Assembly: GCA_902795045.1 (NCBI GenBank)
Contig: CADBJU010000014.1
Location: forward strand, 1-64,000
DNA length: 64,000 bases
Direction of reading: 5' to 3'
Source of the DNA: Oscillospiraceae bacterium
GTDB taxonomy: Bacteria; Bacillota; Clostridia; Oscillospirales; Oscillospiraceae
Of this stretch, positions 35,426-43,169 are shown in pieces; within the stretch, counting starts at the first letter, position 1, and every line of letters begins with the position of its first letter. The notes beneath the pieces are model-generated. The model did no database searches and was not told the origin of the DNA. It worked only from the letters and a program-made list of their open reading frames with translations. The position numbers and the translations under genes are program-made.

Positions 35426-36673
35426 ATGTACCAGCCGCTTGCGGACGAGATCCGACCGGACTCGCTTGACGATGTGGTGGGCCAGCGGCACATCCTCGGC
35501 AAGGGCGGGCTTCTGCGCCGCATTGTGGAGAGCGGGCAGATCCCGAACATGATCTTCTACGGCCCCTCGGGCACGGGCAAGACGACCGTCGCCCGCATCA
35601 TCGCCCAGCGCACCAACCGCTCCCTGAGAAAGCTCAACGCCACTACCGCGGGCATCGCCGACATCAAGAAGATCATCGACGAGCTCGACACCTTCCTCAC
35701 CCCCGGCGGCGTGCTTTTGTACCTCGACGAGATCCAGTATTTCAATAAAAAACAGCAGCAGTCCCTTCTGGAGTTTATTGAGGACGGGCGCATCACGCTC
35801 ATCGCCTCCACCACCGAAAACCCCTATTTCACCGTCTTCAACGCCATCCTCAGCCGCTCGACCGTCTTCGAGTTCAAGGCCATCGGGCCGGAGGATGTGA
35901 AGCTCGCCGCCGGGCGGGCCGTGAACATCATGAACGCGCGGCGCGATGAGCCCCTCACACTCGAGGAAGGTGTGCTCGACCACATTGCCGCCGCCTGCGG
36001 GGGCGACGTGCGAAAAGCCATCAACGCCGTGGAGCTTCTCTTCTCCGCCTCGGAAAACGGCGTCATCACCCTTTCCGACGCCAAGGCCATCACCCAGCGC
36101 AGCGCCATGCGCTATGACCGGGAGGGGGACGAGCACTTTGACATCCTCTCGGCCCTGATGAAGTCCCTGCGCGGCTCAGACCCGGACGCTGCGCTGCATT
36201 ATCTCGCGCGGCTTCTGGAGGTGGGGGATCTCATCGGCGCGAGCCGCCGGATTTTGTGCTCGGCGAGCGAAGACGTGGGCCTTGCCTGGCCCATGGCGGT
36301 GCCGATCGTGAAGGCCTGCGTGGACTCGGCCTTGCAGCTGGGGCTTCCCGAGGCGAAGCTGCCGCTGGCGGAGGCCTGCATCCTGCTTGCCACCGCCCCC
36401 AAGTCCAACACGGGCGTCATGGCCATCGAAAAGGCCTGGGCGGATGTGCGCGCCGGAAGGACCGGGAATATCCCGCGGGAGCTCCAGAACGTCCACGCCG
36501 ACGGCACGGGCTTCGAGCGGGAGCAGGGCTATCTCTACCCCCACGACTTCCCGAACCACTGGGTAAAACAGCAGTACCTGCCCGACGCCCTCCGGGACGT
36601 GAAATACTACGAATACGGCGACAACAAGACCGAACAGGCTGCGAAGAGGTACTGGGAGGAAATCAAGAAATAA
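35426..36673 (+). CDS. rarA: Replication-associated recombination protein A (AAA+ ATPase)
   Basis: The 415-residue RarA/MgsA protein acts at stalled replication forks. The N-terminal PLADEIRPDSLDDVVGQRHI, Walker A GPSGTGKTT (about residues 49-57), Walker B LLYLDEIQYF, sensor and C-terminal tetramerisation region (YLPDALRDVKYYEYG) are complete. The ATG at 35426 follows AAAGGGGGG; a longer in-frame frame upstream has no support and would cross the promoter. It is first in a run with DUF951, GIY-YIG and an acyltransferase, each overlapping the next. Confidence 0.95.
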   Translation: MYQPLADEIRPDSLDDVVGQRHILGKGGLLRRIVESGQIPNMIFYGPSGTGKTTVARIIAQRTNRSLRKLNATTAGIADIKKIIDELDTFLTPGGVLLYLDEIQYFNKKQQQSLLEFIEDGRITLIASTTENPYFTVFNAILSRSTVFEFKAIGPEDVKLAAGRAVNIMNARRDEPLTLEEGVLDHIAAACGGDVRKAINAVELLFSASENGVITLSDAKAITQRSAMRYDREGDEHFDILSALMKSLRGSDPDAALHYLARLLEVGDLIGASRRILCSASEDVGLAWPMAVPIVKACVDSALQLGLPEAKLPLAEACILLATAPKSNTGVMAIEKAWADVRAGRTGNIPRELQNVHADGTGFEREQGYLYPHDFPNHWVKQQYLPDALRDVKYYEYGDNKTEQAAKRYWEEIKK

Positions 36674-36849
36674 TGGATATACAAGTCGGCGACATCCTCA
36701 CCATGAAAAAGGAACACCCCTGCGGCTCGAAGCAGTGGCAGGTGCTGCGCACGGGCGCGGACTTCAAGCTCAAGTGCCTCGGCTGCGGGCATGAGGTCAT
36801 GGGCGCGCGCAGCAAATTTGAAAAGAATATCAAGCAGGTGCAGCGATGA
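36673..36849 (+). CDS. DUF951 family protein
   Basis: This 58-residue protein matches the DUF951 family: [18 protein letters not shown], then [19 protein letters not shown], with Cys-x2-Cys (LKCLGC) and a separate Cys that may bind zinc. It is cytoplasmic and basic, perhaps nucleic-acid binding. The ATG overlaps the rarA stop by one base (TAATG), and its stop overlaps the next ATG, so it is coupled to both neighbours. In many Firmicutes DUF951 lies near ychF or parB; its function is unknown. Confidence 0.9.
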   Translation: MDIQVGDILTMKKEHPCGSKQWQVLRTGADFKLKCLGCGHEVMGARSKFEKNIKQVQR

Positions 36850-37109
36850 ACGTGGTCTACATGCTCCGCTGCGCCGACGGCTCGCTCTACACCGGCTGGA
36901 CAAACGACCTCGACAAACGTCTCAAAACCCACGCGGCGGGGAAGGGCGGCAAGTACACCCGCGCCCGCCTGCCGGTTGCGCTTGCCTATACCGAGCGCTT
37001 CGAGACCGAACACGAGGCCAGAAGCCGCGAGTGGCACATCAAGAGGCTTACGCGCGCGCAGAAGCTCGCGCTGATTAAGGAGGCGGAACATGCGAAGAAC
37101 GGAGCTTGA
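36846..37109 (+). CDS. GIY-YIG nuclease superfamily protein (UPF0213)
   Basis: The 87-residue protein is a single GIY-YIG domain: [20 protein letters not shown] holds the two Tyr-containing segments, with Arg and the EAR..EWHIK helix carrying the catalytic Glu ([15 protein letters not shown]). Members of this YhbQ-type family can nick DNA, but the physiological role is unclear. It overlaps DUF951 by 4 nt and the acyltransferase by 20 nt. Confidence 0.93.
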   Translation: MNVVYMLRCADGSLYTGWTNDLDKRLKTHAAGKGGKYTRARLPVALAYTERFETEHEARSREWHIKRLTRAQKLALIKEAEHAKNGA

Positions 37110-38103
37110 CCTCTGCCGCGTTTTTGCCTGCCTTTTGATCCTGATGATCCACGCGGCGGCGGACATTTATCACGCGCTGCCGCTTCCCGGCGCGGCCTTC
37201 TTCGCCGTGACCTTTCTAAGCACCCTGAGCAGGGCCGGTCTGCCGCTGTTTTTCATGCTCACGGGGACTCTTCTCCTTACGCGGGAGAAGCTGGATCTCA
37301 GGCAGAATTTTATTCACCGGGTGCTGCGCTTTACGGGCATGTACTATCTCTGGTCGCTCTTCTACGCCCTGGCCCGCGCGGCCTCGGGCGCGTTTGAGGG
37401 GCCGTATGACTTCCTGTATGCCGTCGTCGCCGGGCACTATCATCTGTGGTTTCTGCCCGCAATGGTGATGGTGTGTCTCTTCCTGCCGGTGGTGCACGCG
37501 GCGCTCCAGGGGGGAAAGCTGGACGGGCGATACGTCGTTTGCCTCTTCCTCTTCCTCGGCGTTTTCCTCGTCAACTGCAACCTCACTCCCGACCCCGCGC
37601 CCGTTCTTTATCGCTTTACACAGAATTTCAGCCTTGACTACCTGCCGTATCTGGGGTATGCTGTCTGGGGCTGGTATTTGTCGAAACGGGAGTATTCCCG
37701 TCGGACGCTTTGGATTGCGCCGCTTGCCTTCCTCGCGGTGACCCTCGCGGCGAGTATTCTGAACCGCTGGTATTCGCTCTATAAGAACACGGCGGACGGG
37801 TGGCTCTTCCACTTCTTTTCCCTGCCCACCTTCCTGCAGGCCACGGCGGCTTACTGCTTCTTCCTCACCTTGAAGGGGAGAGCATTTCGGCGCGTGAAGC
37901 TCGTGACGGAGCTTTCCGCCTGCACCCTCGGCGTGTACCTTCTGCACCCGCTGATGATCAACGTGCTCGAGCGCGTTGGCCTTGCCCCGACGCCCGCGGC
38001 GCCGGTATCGTCCCTGCTGGTGTTTTACCTGGCCCTCGCGCTTTCGTGCTTTGCGCTGACGTATGTGCTGCGCAGGCTCCCGCTTGTGAAGCGACTGTTT
38101 TAA
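37090..38103 (+). CDS. Acyltransferase 3 family membrane protein
   Basis: The 337-residue protein starts [20 protein letters not shown] with HAAAD carrying the catalytic His, and has about ten helices. Its plan is very close to that of the protein at 29141, so the two are probably paralogues. The ATG lies inside the end of the GIY-YIG gene after AAGGAGG. It would acylate an extracytoplasmic glycan; the CapA-like gene directly downstream supports a surface-polymer role. Confidence 0.9.
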   Translation: MRRTELDLCRVFACLLILMIHAAADIYHALPLPGAAFFAVTFLSTLSRAGLPLFFMLTGTLLLTREKLDLRQNFIHRVLRFTGMYYLWSLFYALARAASGAFEGPYDFLYAVVAGHYHLWFLPAMVMVCLFLPVVHAALQGGKLDGRYVVCLFLFLGVFLVNCNLTPDPAPVLYRFTQNFSLDYLPYLGYAVWGWYLSKREYSRRTLWIAPLAFLAVTLAASILNRWYSLYKNTADGWLFHFFSLPTFLQATAAYCFFLTLKGRAFRRVKLVTELSACTLGVYLLHPLMINVLERVGLAPTPAAPVSSLLVFYLALALSCFALTYVLRRLPLVKRLF

Positions 38104-38136
38104 GAAAAAGAGTTTTACATAGATAAGGATAGAGAC

Positions 38137-39363
38137 ATGAAAAATTTCCTGAAGATCGCCTGCCTGGTGCTTTTGATCGCGGAGCTGCTGCTGTTGGAGA
38201 AGCTGCGCATCGAGACGCCCATGACCACCGTGTCGCGGGTAAAGACCGCGGGAGAGTCGGTGCAGACCTACACCCCGGCCCAGCAAAACCCCAATCTCAT
38301 CACCTACACGCCGAGCCCCTACACGCCCGCGCCGGTCAATACCGCTGCGCCGACGCCGGAGCCGACGCCCGAACCGCCGCAGGAGTACGTCATCTCCTTC
38401 GTGGGCGACTGCACCCTCTGGTCAAACCAGAACTACCAGGCTCACCCCGCGGGCTTTGCCGGGGTGCTGAACGGGAACTATGCCTATCCCTTCTCCAACA
38501 CCGTCCAGTTTTTCAAGGACGACGAGCTCACCCTTGCAAACTGCGAGTGCACGCTGACGGATAACCCCAACTTGACCTACGACTACACCCAGGTGGTCTT
38601 CCCGTTCAGGGCGCCGACCGAGTACGCGGAGATCTTCAACGAGGGCGGCGTGGACTTTGTCACCACCGCCAACAACCACATGATGGACTGCTACCAGGCT
38701 GGCGCGGACAGCACCTACGCCGCCCTTGAGGCCCACGGCGTCCCCTACGGCAAGGAGGGCGAGGCCCAGATCATCACCACGCCCCACGGCCTGAAAATCG
38801 GCATCTACTGCTCGGGCACGGACCTTGCGCCCAACCGCGACAAGGCGGTCAGCGCCGTGCGGCAGATGAAAGGCGAGGGCGCTGACTATGTCATCTGTGC
38901 CTTCCACTGGGGCCAGGAGCTCTACTACTCGCCCAACCAGGCCCAGATTGAGCTTGCCCACGCCTGCATCGACGCGGGGGCCGACATGATCTACGGCAGC
39001 CACTCCCACTGCCTGCAGCCCATTGAAAAGTACCGCGAGGGCGTCATCCTCTACAGCTGCGGCAACTGGGTCTTCGGCGGCAACACCATGCCCTCCGACC
39101 CGGACACCGCCATCTTCCAGATCCGCCTTGCCCGCGCCGACGACGGCAGCCTTACCCCGGTGGGCTTCGACGTGATCCCGTGCTGCGTCAGCAGCAACAT
39201 CGAAGGCGCCAACACCAAGGCCCAGAACTACAACAACTACTGCCCGACCCCCTATGAGACGGACTCGCAGGAGTACATGCGCGTCATGTCCAAGCTCTAC
39301 GGCGAGTATCAGCCCGCCTCCCAGGGCGCGGACTACTCCGACTACTACGCGAGCCTCGGCTGA
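38137..39363 (+). CDS. CapA-family extracellular metallophosphatase
   Basis: The 408-residue protein has a signal anchor (residues 4-22), a Pro-rich linker (TPAQQ...TPEPTPEPP, about 45-85) and a CapA/PgsA domain. Metal-binding segments are visible: FVGDCTLW, VTTANNHMMDCYQAG, AFHWGQELYYSPNQAQ and YGSHSHCLQPIEKY then YSCGNWVF. CapA-family proteins act outside the membrane in poly-gamma-glutamate or capsule handling and have a calcineurin-like fold. No capB/capC synthase genes are nearby, so the polymer is unknown. Confidence 0.9.
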   Translation: MKNFLKIACLVLLIAELLLLEKLRIETPMTTVSRVKTAGESVQTYTPAQQNPNLITYTPSPYTPAPVNTAAPTPEPTPEPPQEYVISFVGDCTLWSNQNYQAHPAGFAGVLNGNYAYPFSNTVQFFKDDELTLANCECTLTDNPNLTYDYTQVVFPFRAPTEYAEIFNEGGVDFVTTANNHMMDCYQAGADSTYAALEAHGVPYGKEGEAQIITTPHGLKIGIYCSGTDLAPNRDKAVSAVRQMKGEGADYVICAFHWGQELYYSPNQAQIELAHACIDAGADMIYGSHSHCLQPIEKYREGVILYSCGNWVFGGNTMPSDPDTAIFQIRLARADDGSLTPVGFDVIPCCVSSNIEGANTKAQNYNNYCPTPYETDSQEYMRVMSKLYGEYQPASQGADYSDYYASLG

Positions 39364-39432
39364 TTTTTACCGCAAAACAGACACGCGCCGTCGGGAGACC
39401 CCCGGCGGCGTATTCCATGATAAGGTGAGACA

Positions 39433-39915
39433 ATGAACGGCTTTTCCGACGACGGCTACATCATCGACCAGGACTACTTCGACGAATACGAATACCGCAC
39501 CATGCAGGCCAGCATCAACGGCTGCGGCTGGATCGCGGCCTACAACATCCGGCACTTCCTGGGCCACAGTGTGAGCTTCCAGGCGGTGATGAACGAGATG
39601 GACTACATGCACTCTCTGCGCATCCCGGGGCCCACCACCATGCCCGTCATGCGGGGCTACTTAAGAAAGTACGTCCCCGCCATGACCGAGCACATCGGCA
39701 GGGAAGCGGCCTTTGAAGCGGCGAGGGGGAGCGAGGCGGGCATCCTCCGCTACACGGAGGAGGATGTGCCGCACTTCATCTCCTACATCCGCAAGGGCGA
39801 GGCCTACCGCTTCTTCAATGTCAACGACGGCCTGGAGGATTACGTTTCCAGCATGGACATGTTCTTCAAAACCCACGTCCTCCCGCCGCACTATGTCTCG
39901 ATCTTCACGATCTGA
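39433..39915 (+). CDS. C39-like papain-fold protein, 160 residues
   Basis: The protein has the motif order of a papain-like C39 cysteine peptidase: INGCGWIAAYN with candidate catalytic Cys31, VPHFISYI with His114, and FFNVNDGLEDY providing Asn/Asp near 129-132. It has no signal peptide or membrane segment, so it should be cytoplasmic. It could be a peptidase, a deamidase or an inactive relative. It follows the CapA-like gene by 69 nt with its own AAGGTGAG site. A double-glycine leader peptide, the usual substrate class for C39 peptidases, is 2.8 kb downstream. Confidence 0.65.
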   Translation: MNGFSDDGYIIDQDYFDEYEYRTMQASINGCGWIAAYNIRHFLGHSVSFQAVMNEMDYMHSLRIPGPTTMPVMRGYLRKYVPAMTEHIGREAAFEAARGSEAGILRYTEEDVPHFISYIRKGEAYRFFNVNDGLEDYVSSMDMFFKTHVLPPHYVSIFTI

Positions 39916-40172
39916 AGACGCGACCTTACCTTCCCCTGCAAGGAACGCGCATTCTTGCCTCCCCCAGCCGCGAAGCGGCGAAATGGGGGAGGTGTCACGA
40001 AGTGACGGAGAGGGCCTGAGCGTCGACCGATGACCCTCTCAGTCACGGCGCTTGCGTGAGACGCGCCGTGCCAGCTCCCCCAAAGGGGGAGCCAAGCCCC
40101 TCAAGGGGAAGGCAAGGGAGCTGGCCTGTTGGGCCAAATGCGCAAACTCCACCCCACTACCGCAAAACCCCA
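39916..40172. repeat. Gap with a family-B element (39954-40096)
   Basis: The element has ends CTTGCCTCCCCCAGCCGCGAAG and CCCCCAAAGGGGGAGCCAAG and an inner hairpin CACGGCGCTTGCGTGAGACG with CGCCGTG. The rest up to the epimerase promoter holds nothing recognisable. Confidence 0.8.
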
Positions 40173-40201
40173 TTGACCGCGGGGCATTTACCTGTTAAAA
40201 T
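40173..40201 (+). promoter_or_regulatory. Promoter of the UDP-sugar genes
   Basis: TTGACC (40173-40178), a 17-nt spacer and TAAAAT (40196-40201) lie 35 nt before the epimerase ATG, followed by a TAAGGAG ribosome site. Confidence 0.8.
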
Positions 40202-40236
40202 ACTTTGAATCCCTTCCCATATAAGGAGCAAATCCT

Positions 40237-41304
40237 ATGAAAACACCCGTTGAGCTCAACGGCAAAACCATCCTCGTCACCGGCGCGCCCGGCTTTATCG
40301 GGACCTATCTTGTCATCCGCCTGCTGAAAGAACTCAAAAGCGGCACGGTGGTGTCCCTTGACAACATGAACGACTACTACGAGGTCAGCCTCAAGGAGTG
40401 GCGCCTTAAACAGATCGAGCAGGCCGCCGCCGCATCGAAAGTGCGCTATGAGTTTGTCCGCGGCTCCATAGCCGACAAGACCCTTGTGAACGGCCTCTTT
40501 GAGCAATACCGCTTTGACGTGGTGGTGAACCTCGCCGCCCAGGCGGGTGTGCGCTATTCCATCGACCACCCGGACGTGTACATAGACTCGAACATCGTGG
40601 GCTTCTATAACCTTCTCGAGGCCTGCCGCCGTTATCCGGTCGAGCACCTGGTCTACGCCTCCAGCTCCTCGGTCTACGGCGGGAACAAGAAGGTGCCGTT
40701 TTCCACCGACGACAAGGTGGATAACCCCGTCTCCCTCTACGCCGCCACGAAGAAATCAAACGAGCTGCTGGCCCACGCCTACTCCAAGCTCTACAACATC
40801 CCCTCCACGGGCCTGCGCTTTTTCACGGTCTACGGCCCCGCAGGCCGCCCGGACATGTTCTACTACAGCGCAACGAAACGCCTTGCTGCCGGGCAGACCA
40901 TCCGCATCTTCAACTTCGGCAATATGATGCGCGACTTTACCTACATCGACGACATTGTGGAGGGCATCGTGCGCGTCATGAAGGGCGCGCCCGAAAAGCA
41001 GACCGGCGAAGACGGCCTGCCGCTGCCGCCCTATGCGGTCTACAACATCGGCGGCGGACAGCCGGAAAACCTGCTGGACTTTGTCGCCACCCTGCAGGAG
41101 GAGCTTGTGCGCGCCGGGGTTCTGCCCGCGGATTATGACTTTGAGGCCCACCGCGAGCTTGTGGGCATGCAGCCGGGCGACGTGCCCGTGACCTATGCCG
41201 ACTCCGCAGCCCTCGAGCGGGACTACGGCTTCACCCCCCGCATCACCATCCGCGAGGGCCTGCGCGCCTTTGCCGAGTGGTACAGGGACTATTACAAGTG
41301 CTGA
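40237..41304 (+). CDS. UDP-glucuronate 4-epimerase-type NAD-dependent epimerase
   Basis: The 355-residue extended short-chain dehydrogenase has a Rossmann motif GAPGFIGTYL (residues 15-24), the catalytic Ser in SSSVYG and Tyr/Lys in YAATKKSNE, and NLAAQAGVRYSIDHP, which is characteristic of UDP-glucuronate 4-epimerases. With the dehydrogenase downstream it would turn UDP-glucose into UDP-glucuronate and then UDP-galacturonate for an acidic surface polysaccharide. The two genes are 30 nt apart and form an operon from the promoter at 40173. Confidence 0.88.
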   Translation: MKTPVELNGKTILVTGAPGFIGTYLVIRLLKELKSGTVVSLDNMNDYYEVSLKEWRLKQIEQAAAASKVRYEFVRGSIADKTLVNGLFEQYRFDVVVNLAAQAGVRYSIDHPDVYIDSNIVGFYNLLEACRRYPVEHLVYASSSSVYGGNKKVPFSTDDKVDNPVSLYAATKKSNELLAHAYSKLYNIPSTGLRFFTVYGPAGRPDMFYYSATKRLAAGQTIRIFNFGNMMRDFTYIDDIVEGIVRVMKGAPEKQTGEDGLPLPPYAVYNIGGGQPENLLDFVATLQEELVRAGVLPADYDFEAHRELVGMQPGDVPVTYADSAALERDYGFTPRITIREGLRAFAEWYRDYYKC

Positions 41305-41334
41305 CCGGCCAAGCGCCGGAGAAAGGATAACACT

Positions 41335-42573
41335 ATGAAAATCACCGTTGCGGGCGTGGGCTATGTGGGCCTGAGCCTTGCCGTTCTGCTTTCGCAGCAC
41401 CATGAGGTCACCGCCATCACCACCACCGAGGCCAAGGCCGAGAAGCTCAACAATTGGCAAAGTCCCATCCAGGACGACGAGATCGAGCGCTTCCTGGCGG
41501 AGGCAAAGGCGGGCAAGCGGGTACTGAATCTGCACACCACCACCGACAAGGCCGCGGCCTACGCCTCGGCGGAGCTGGTCGTGATCGCCACTCCCACAAA
41601 CTACGACAGCCAGAAAAACTACTTTGACACCTCCAGCGTGGAGGACGCCATCGAGCAGACCATGGCCCACAATCCCGACGCCCCCATGGTCATCAAGAGC
41701 ACTATCCCTGTCGGCTACACGGCTTCCGTGCGCGAAAAGTACCGCACCGACCGCATCCTCTTCAGCCCGGAATTCCTGCGCGAATCCAGGGCCCTCTACG
41801 ATAACCTTTACCCGAGCCGCATCATCGTCGGCTGCGACGAGGCTTGCCGCCCCGTGGCCGAGCGCTTTGCGGAGCTTCTGGTGGAGGGCGCGGAAAAGGA
41901 GAACATCGACGTGCGCTTCATGGGCTTTACCGAGGCCGAGGCTGTCAAGCTCTTCGCCAATACCTACCTCGCCCTGCGCGTGAGCTACTTCAACGAGCTG
42001 GACACCTACGCCGAGATGAAGGGTCTCAATACCCGCGAGATCATCGACGGCGTGTGCCTTGATCCCCGCATCGGCAGCCACTACAATAACCCCTCCTTCG
42101 GCTACGGCGGCTACTGCCTGCCCAAGGACACCAAGCAGCTTCTGGCAAACTATGAGGATGTGCCGCAAAACCTCATCCGTGCCATTGTGGATTCCAACAG
42201 CACCCGCAAGGACTTCATCGCCGACCGCGTGCTGGAAAAGGCGGGCTACTACACCGCAAACAGCATCTGGAACGCCGAGAAGGAGCGGCCCATCACCGTC
42301 GGCGTCTACCGCCTCACCATGAAGTCCAACAGCGACAACTTCCGCCAGTCCTCCATCCAGGGCGTCATGAAGCGCATCAAGGCCAAGGGCGCGACCGTCA
42401 TCATCTACGAGCCCACGCTGGAGGACGGCCAGACCTTCTTCGGCTCCCTGGTGGTCAACGACATCGAAAAGTTCAAGGCCGGGTCCGACGTGATCCTTGC
42501 CAACCGCTTCGACGAGCAGCTGAAAGACTGCGAGGACAAGGTCTACACCCGCGACCTCTTCCGCAGAGACTGA
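41335..42573 (+). CDS. ugd: UDP-glucose 6-dehydrogenase
   Basis: The 412-residue enzyme oxidises UDP-glucose to UDP-glucuronate with two NAD. The N-terminal [10 protein letters not shown] binds [23 protein letters not shown] is conserved, and the catalytic Cys lies in [11 protein letters not shown] near residue 260. It is shorter and more divergent than E. coli Ugd at the N-terminal [17 protein letters not shown] region, resembling the Clostridia/Streptococcus HasB-like branch. It has an AAAGGA ribosome site and feeds the epimerase upstream. Confidence 0.9.
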   Translation: MKITVAGVGYVGLSLAVLLSQHHEVTAITTTEAKAEKLNNWQSPIQDDEIERFLAEAKAGKRVLNLHTTTDKAAAYASAELVVIATPTNYDSQKNYFDTSSVEDAIEQTMAHNPDAPMVIKSTIPVGYTASVREKYRTDRILFSPEFLRESRALYDNLYPSRIIVGCDEACRPVAERFAELLVEGAEKENIDVRFMGFTEAEAVKLFANTYLALRVSYFNELDTYAEMKGLNTREIIDGVCLDPRIGSHYNNPSFGYGGYCLPKDTKQLLANYEDVPQNLIRAIVDSNSTRKDFIADRVLEKAGYYTANSIWNAEKERPITVGVYRLTMKSNSDNFRQSSIQGVMKRIKAKGATVIIYEPTLEDGQTFFGSLVVNDIEKFKAGSDVILANRFDEQLKDCEDKVYTRDLFRRD

Positions 42574-42673
42574 GCCGGGCGTGTGTGACTGTATTGTGAC
42601 AAAGCCTGTGATAGGATAGACCCGTAAGCTAAAGAAACCAGGTATGTGCAATAAAGAAAGGAGATCGGTAAAA

Positions 42674-42910
42674 ATGTCCAAAGAAATGAAGAAGCTTGAC
42701 GATTTGACCATGGAAGAGGTATCCGGCGGCGTGATCGTCGACGACGGCGACGGAAAGAAATTCTGGCTCGTGCGCCAGAATGGCACGGTCATTTCCCCGG
42801 TGCCGAGCAAGGAGAAGGCCATTGAGTTTGCGGCAGCCTACGGCATCAGCACCCAGATCATGACCAAAGAGGAATATGCCCGCCATTTCGGCAGAGAGCT
42901 GGTCTGGTAA
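42674..42910 (+). CDS. Double-glycine leader peptide, 78 residues
   Basis: The peptide begins MSKEMKKLDDLTMEEVSGG, a typical double-glycine leader (hydrophobic residues at -4, -7, -12 and Gly-Gly at 18-19), normally cut by a C39-containing ABC transporter. The remaining 59 residues (VIVDDGDGKKFWLVRQNG ... YARHFGRELVW) contain no Cys and few Ser/Thr, so lanthipeptide-type modification is unlikely. The ATG at 42674 follows AAAGGAGATCGG. No exporter or modification enzyme is next to it; the neighbours are UDP-sugar genes and a C39-like protein 2.8 kb upstream. Confidence 0.7.
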   Translation: MSKEMKKLDDLTMEEVSGGVIVDDGDGKKFWLVRQNGTVISPVPSKEKAIEFAAAYGISTQIMTKEEYARHFGRELVW

Positions 42911-42954
42911 CGGCCGCCCTCCCTGCCAGCGTGAGGCGCATCATGGACAGAAAA

Positions 42955-42994
42955 GCAAACCCCGTTTCCGACAATCGTCGGGAGCGGGGTTTGC
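42955..42994. terminator. Long hairpin after the leader-peptide gene
   Basis: GCAAACCCCG...CCGAC-AATC-GTCGG...CGGGGTTTGC forms a strong hairpin. T residues follow only on the minus-strand side, so on the plus strand it may stabilise the 3' end rather than terminate cleanly. Confidence 0.55.
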
Positions 42995-43072
42995 GCATCC
43001 GGCGAAAAATACTTGCGCAAAGCCTGTCGCTTTGATAAAATAATAAAGTTGAATGAGCATGCGGTTATTAAT

Positions 43073-43156
43073 TATGTAAACTAATATACGTAAACAGAAA
43101 TATGTAAATTAAATTTCGTTAACAGCAATATGTATAACATATTATGTAAATCATTC
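43073..43156. repeat. Six direct repeats at exact 14-bp spacing (iteron-like operator array)
   Basis: Units start at 43073, 43087, 43101, 43115, 43129 and 43143. Their first nine bases are TATGTAAAC, TACGTAAAC, TATGTAAAT, TTCGTTAAC, TATGTATAA and TATGTAAAT. The array lies in a strongly AT-rich pocket (43030-43155) in otherwise high-GC DNA and ends right before the GGAGGG ribosome site of the next gene. Confidence 0.8.
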
Positions 43157-43169
43157 GGAGGGCTTGCGG

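Noticed and set aside
40756..42822. Long minus-strand open frame (688 codons) opposite the epimerase and dehydrogenase genes
   Set aside because: It is a GC-driven shadow of two well-identified plus-strand enzymes, has no ribosome site, and its residue composition (Val/Leu/Gly/His-rich) is typical of antisense reading.
42955..42994. Plus-strand intrinsic terminator with full confidence
   Set aside because: The stem is strong but no T run follows on the plus strand, so it is recorded only as a hairpin with moderate confidence.
43073..43156. CRISPR array
   Set aside because: The unit is 14 bp with no unique spacers, and no cas genes are present.
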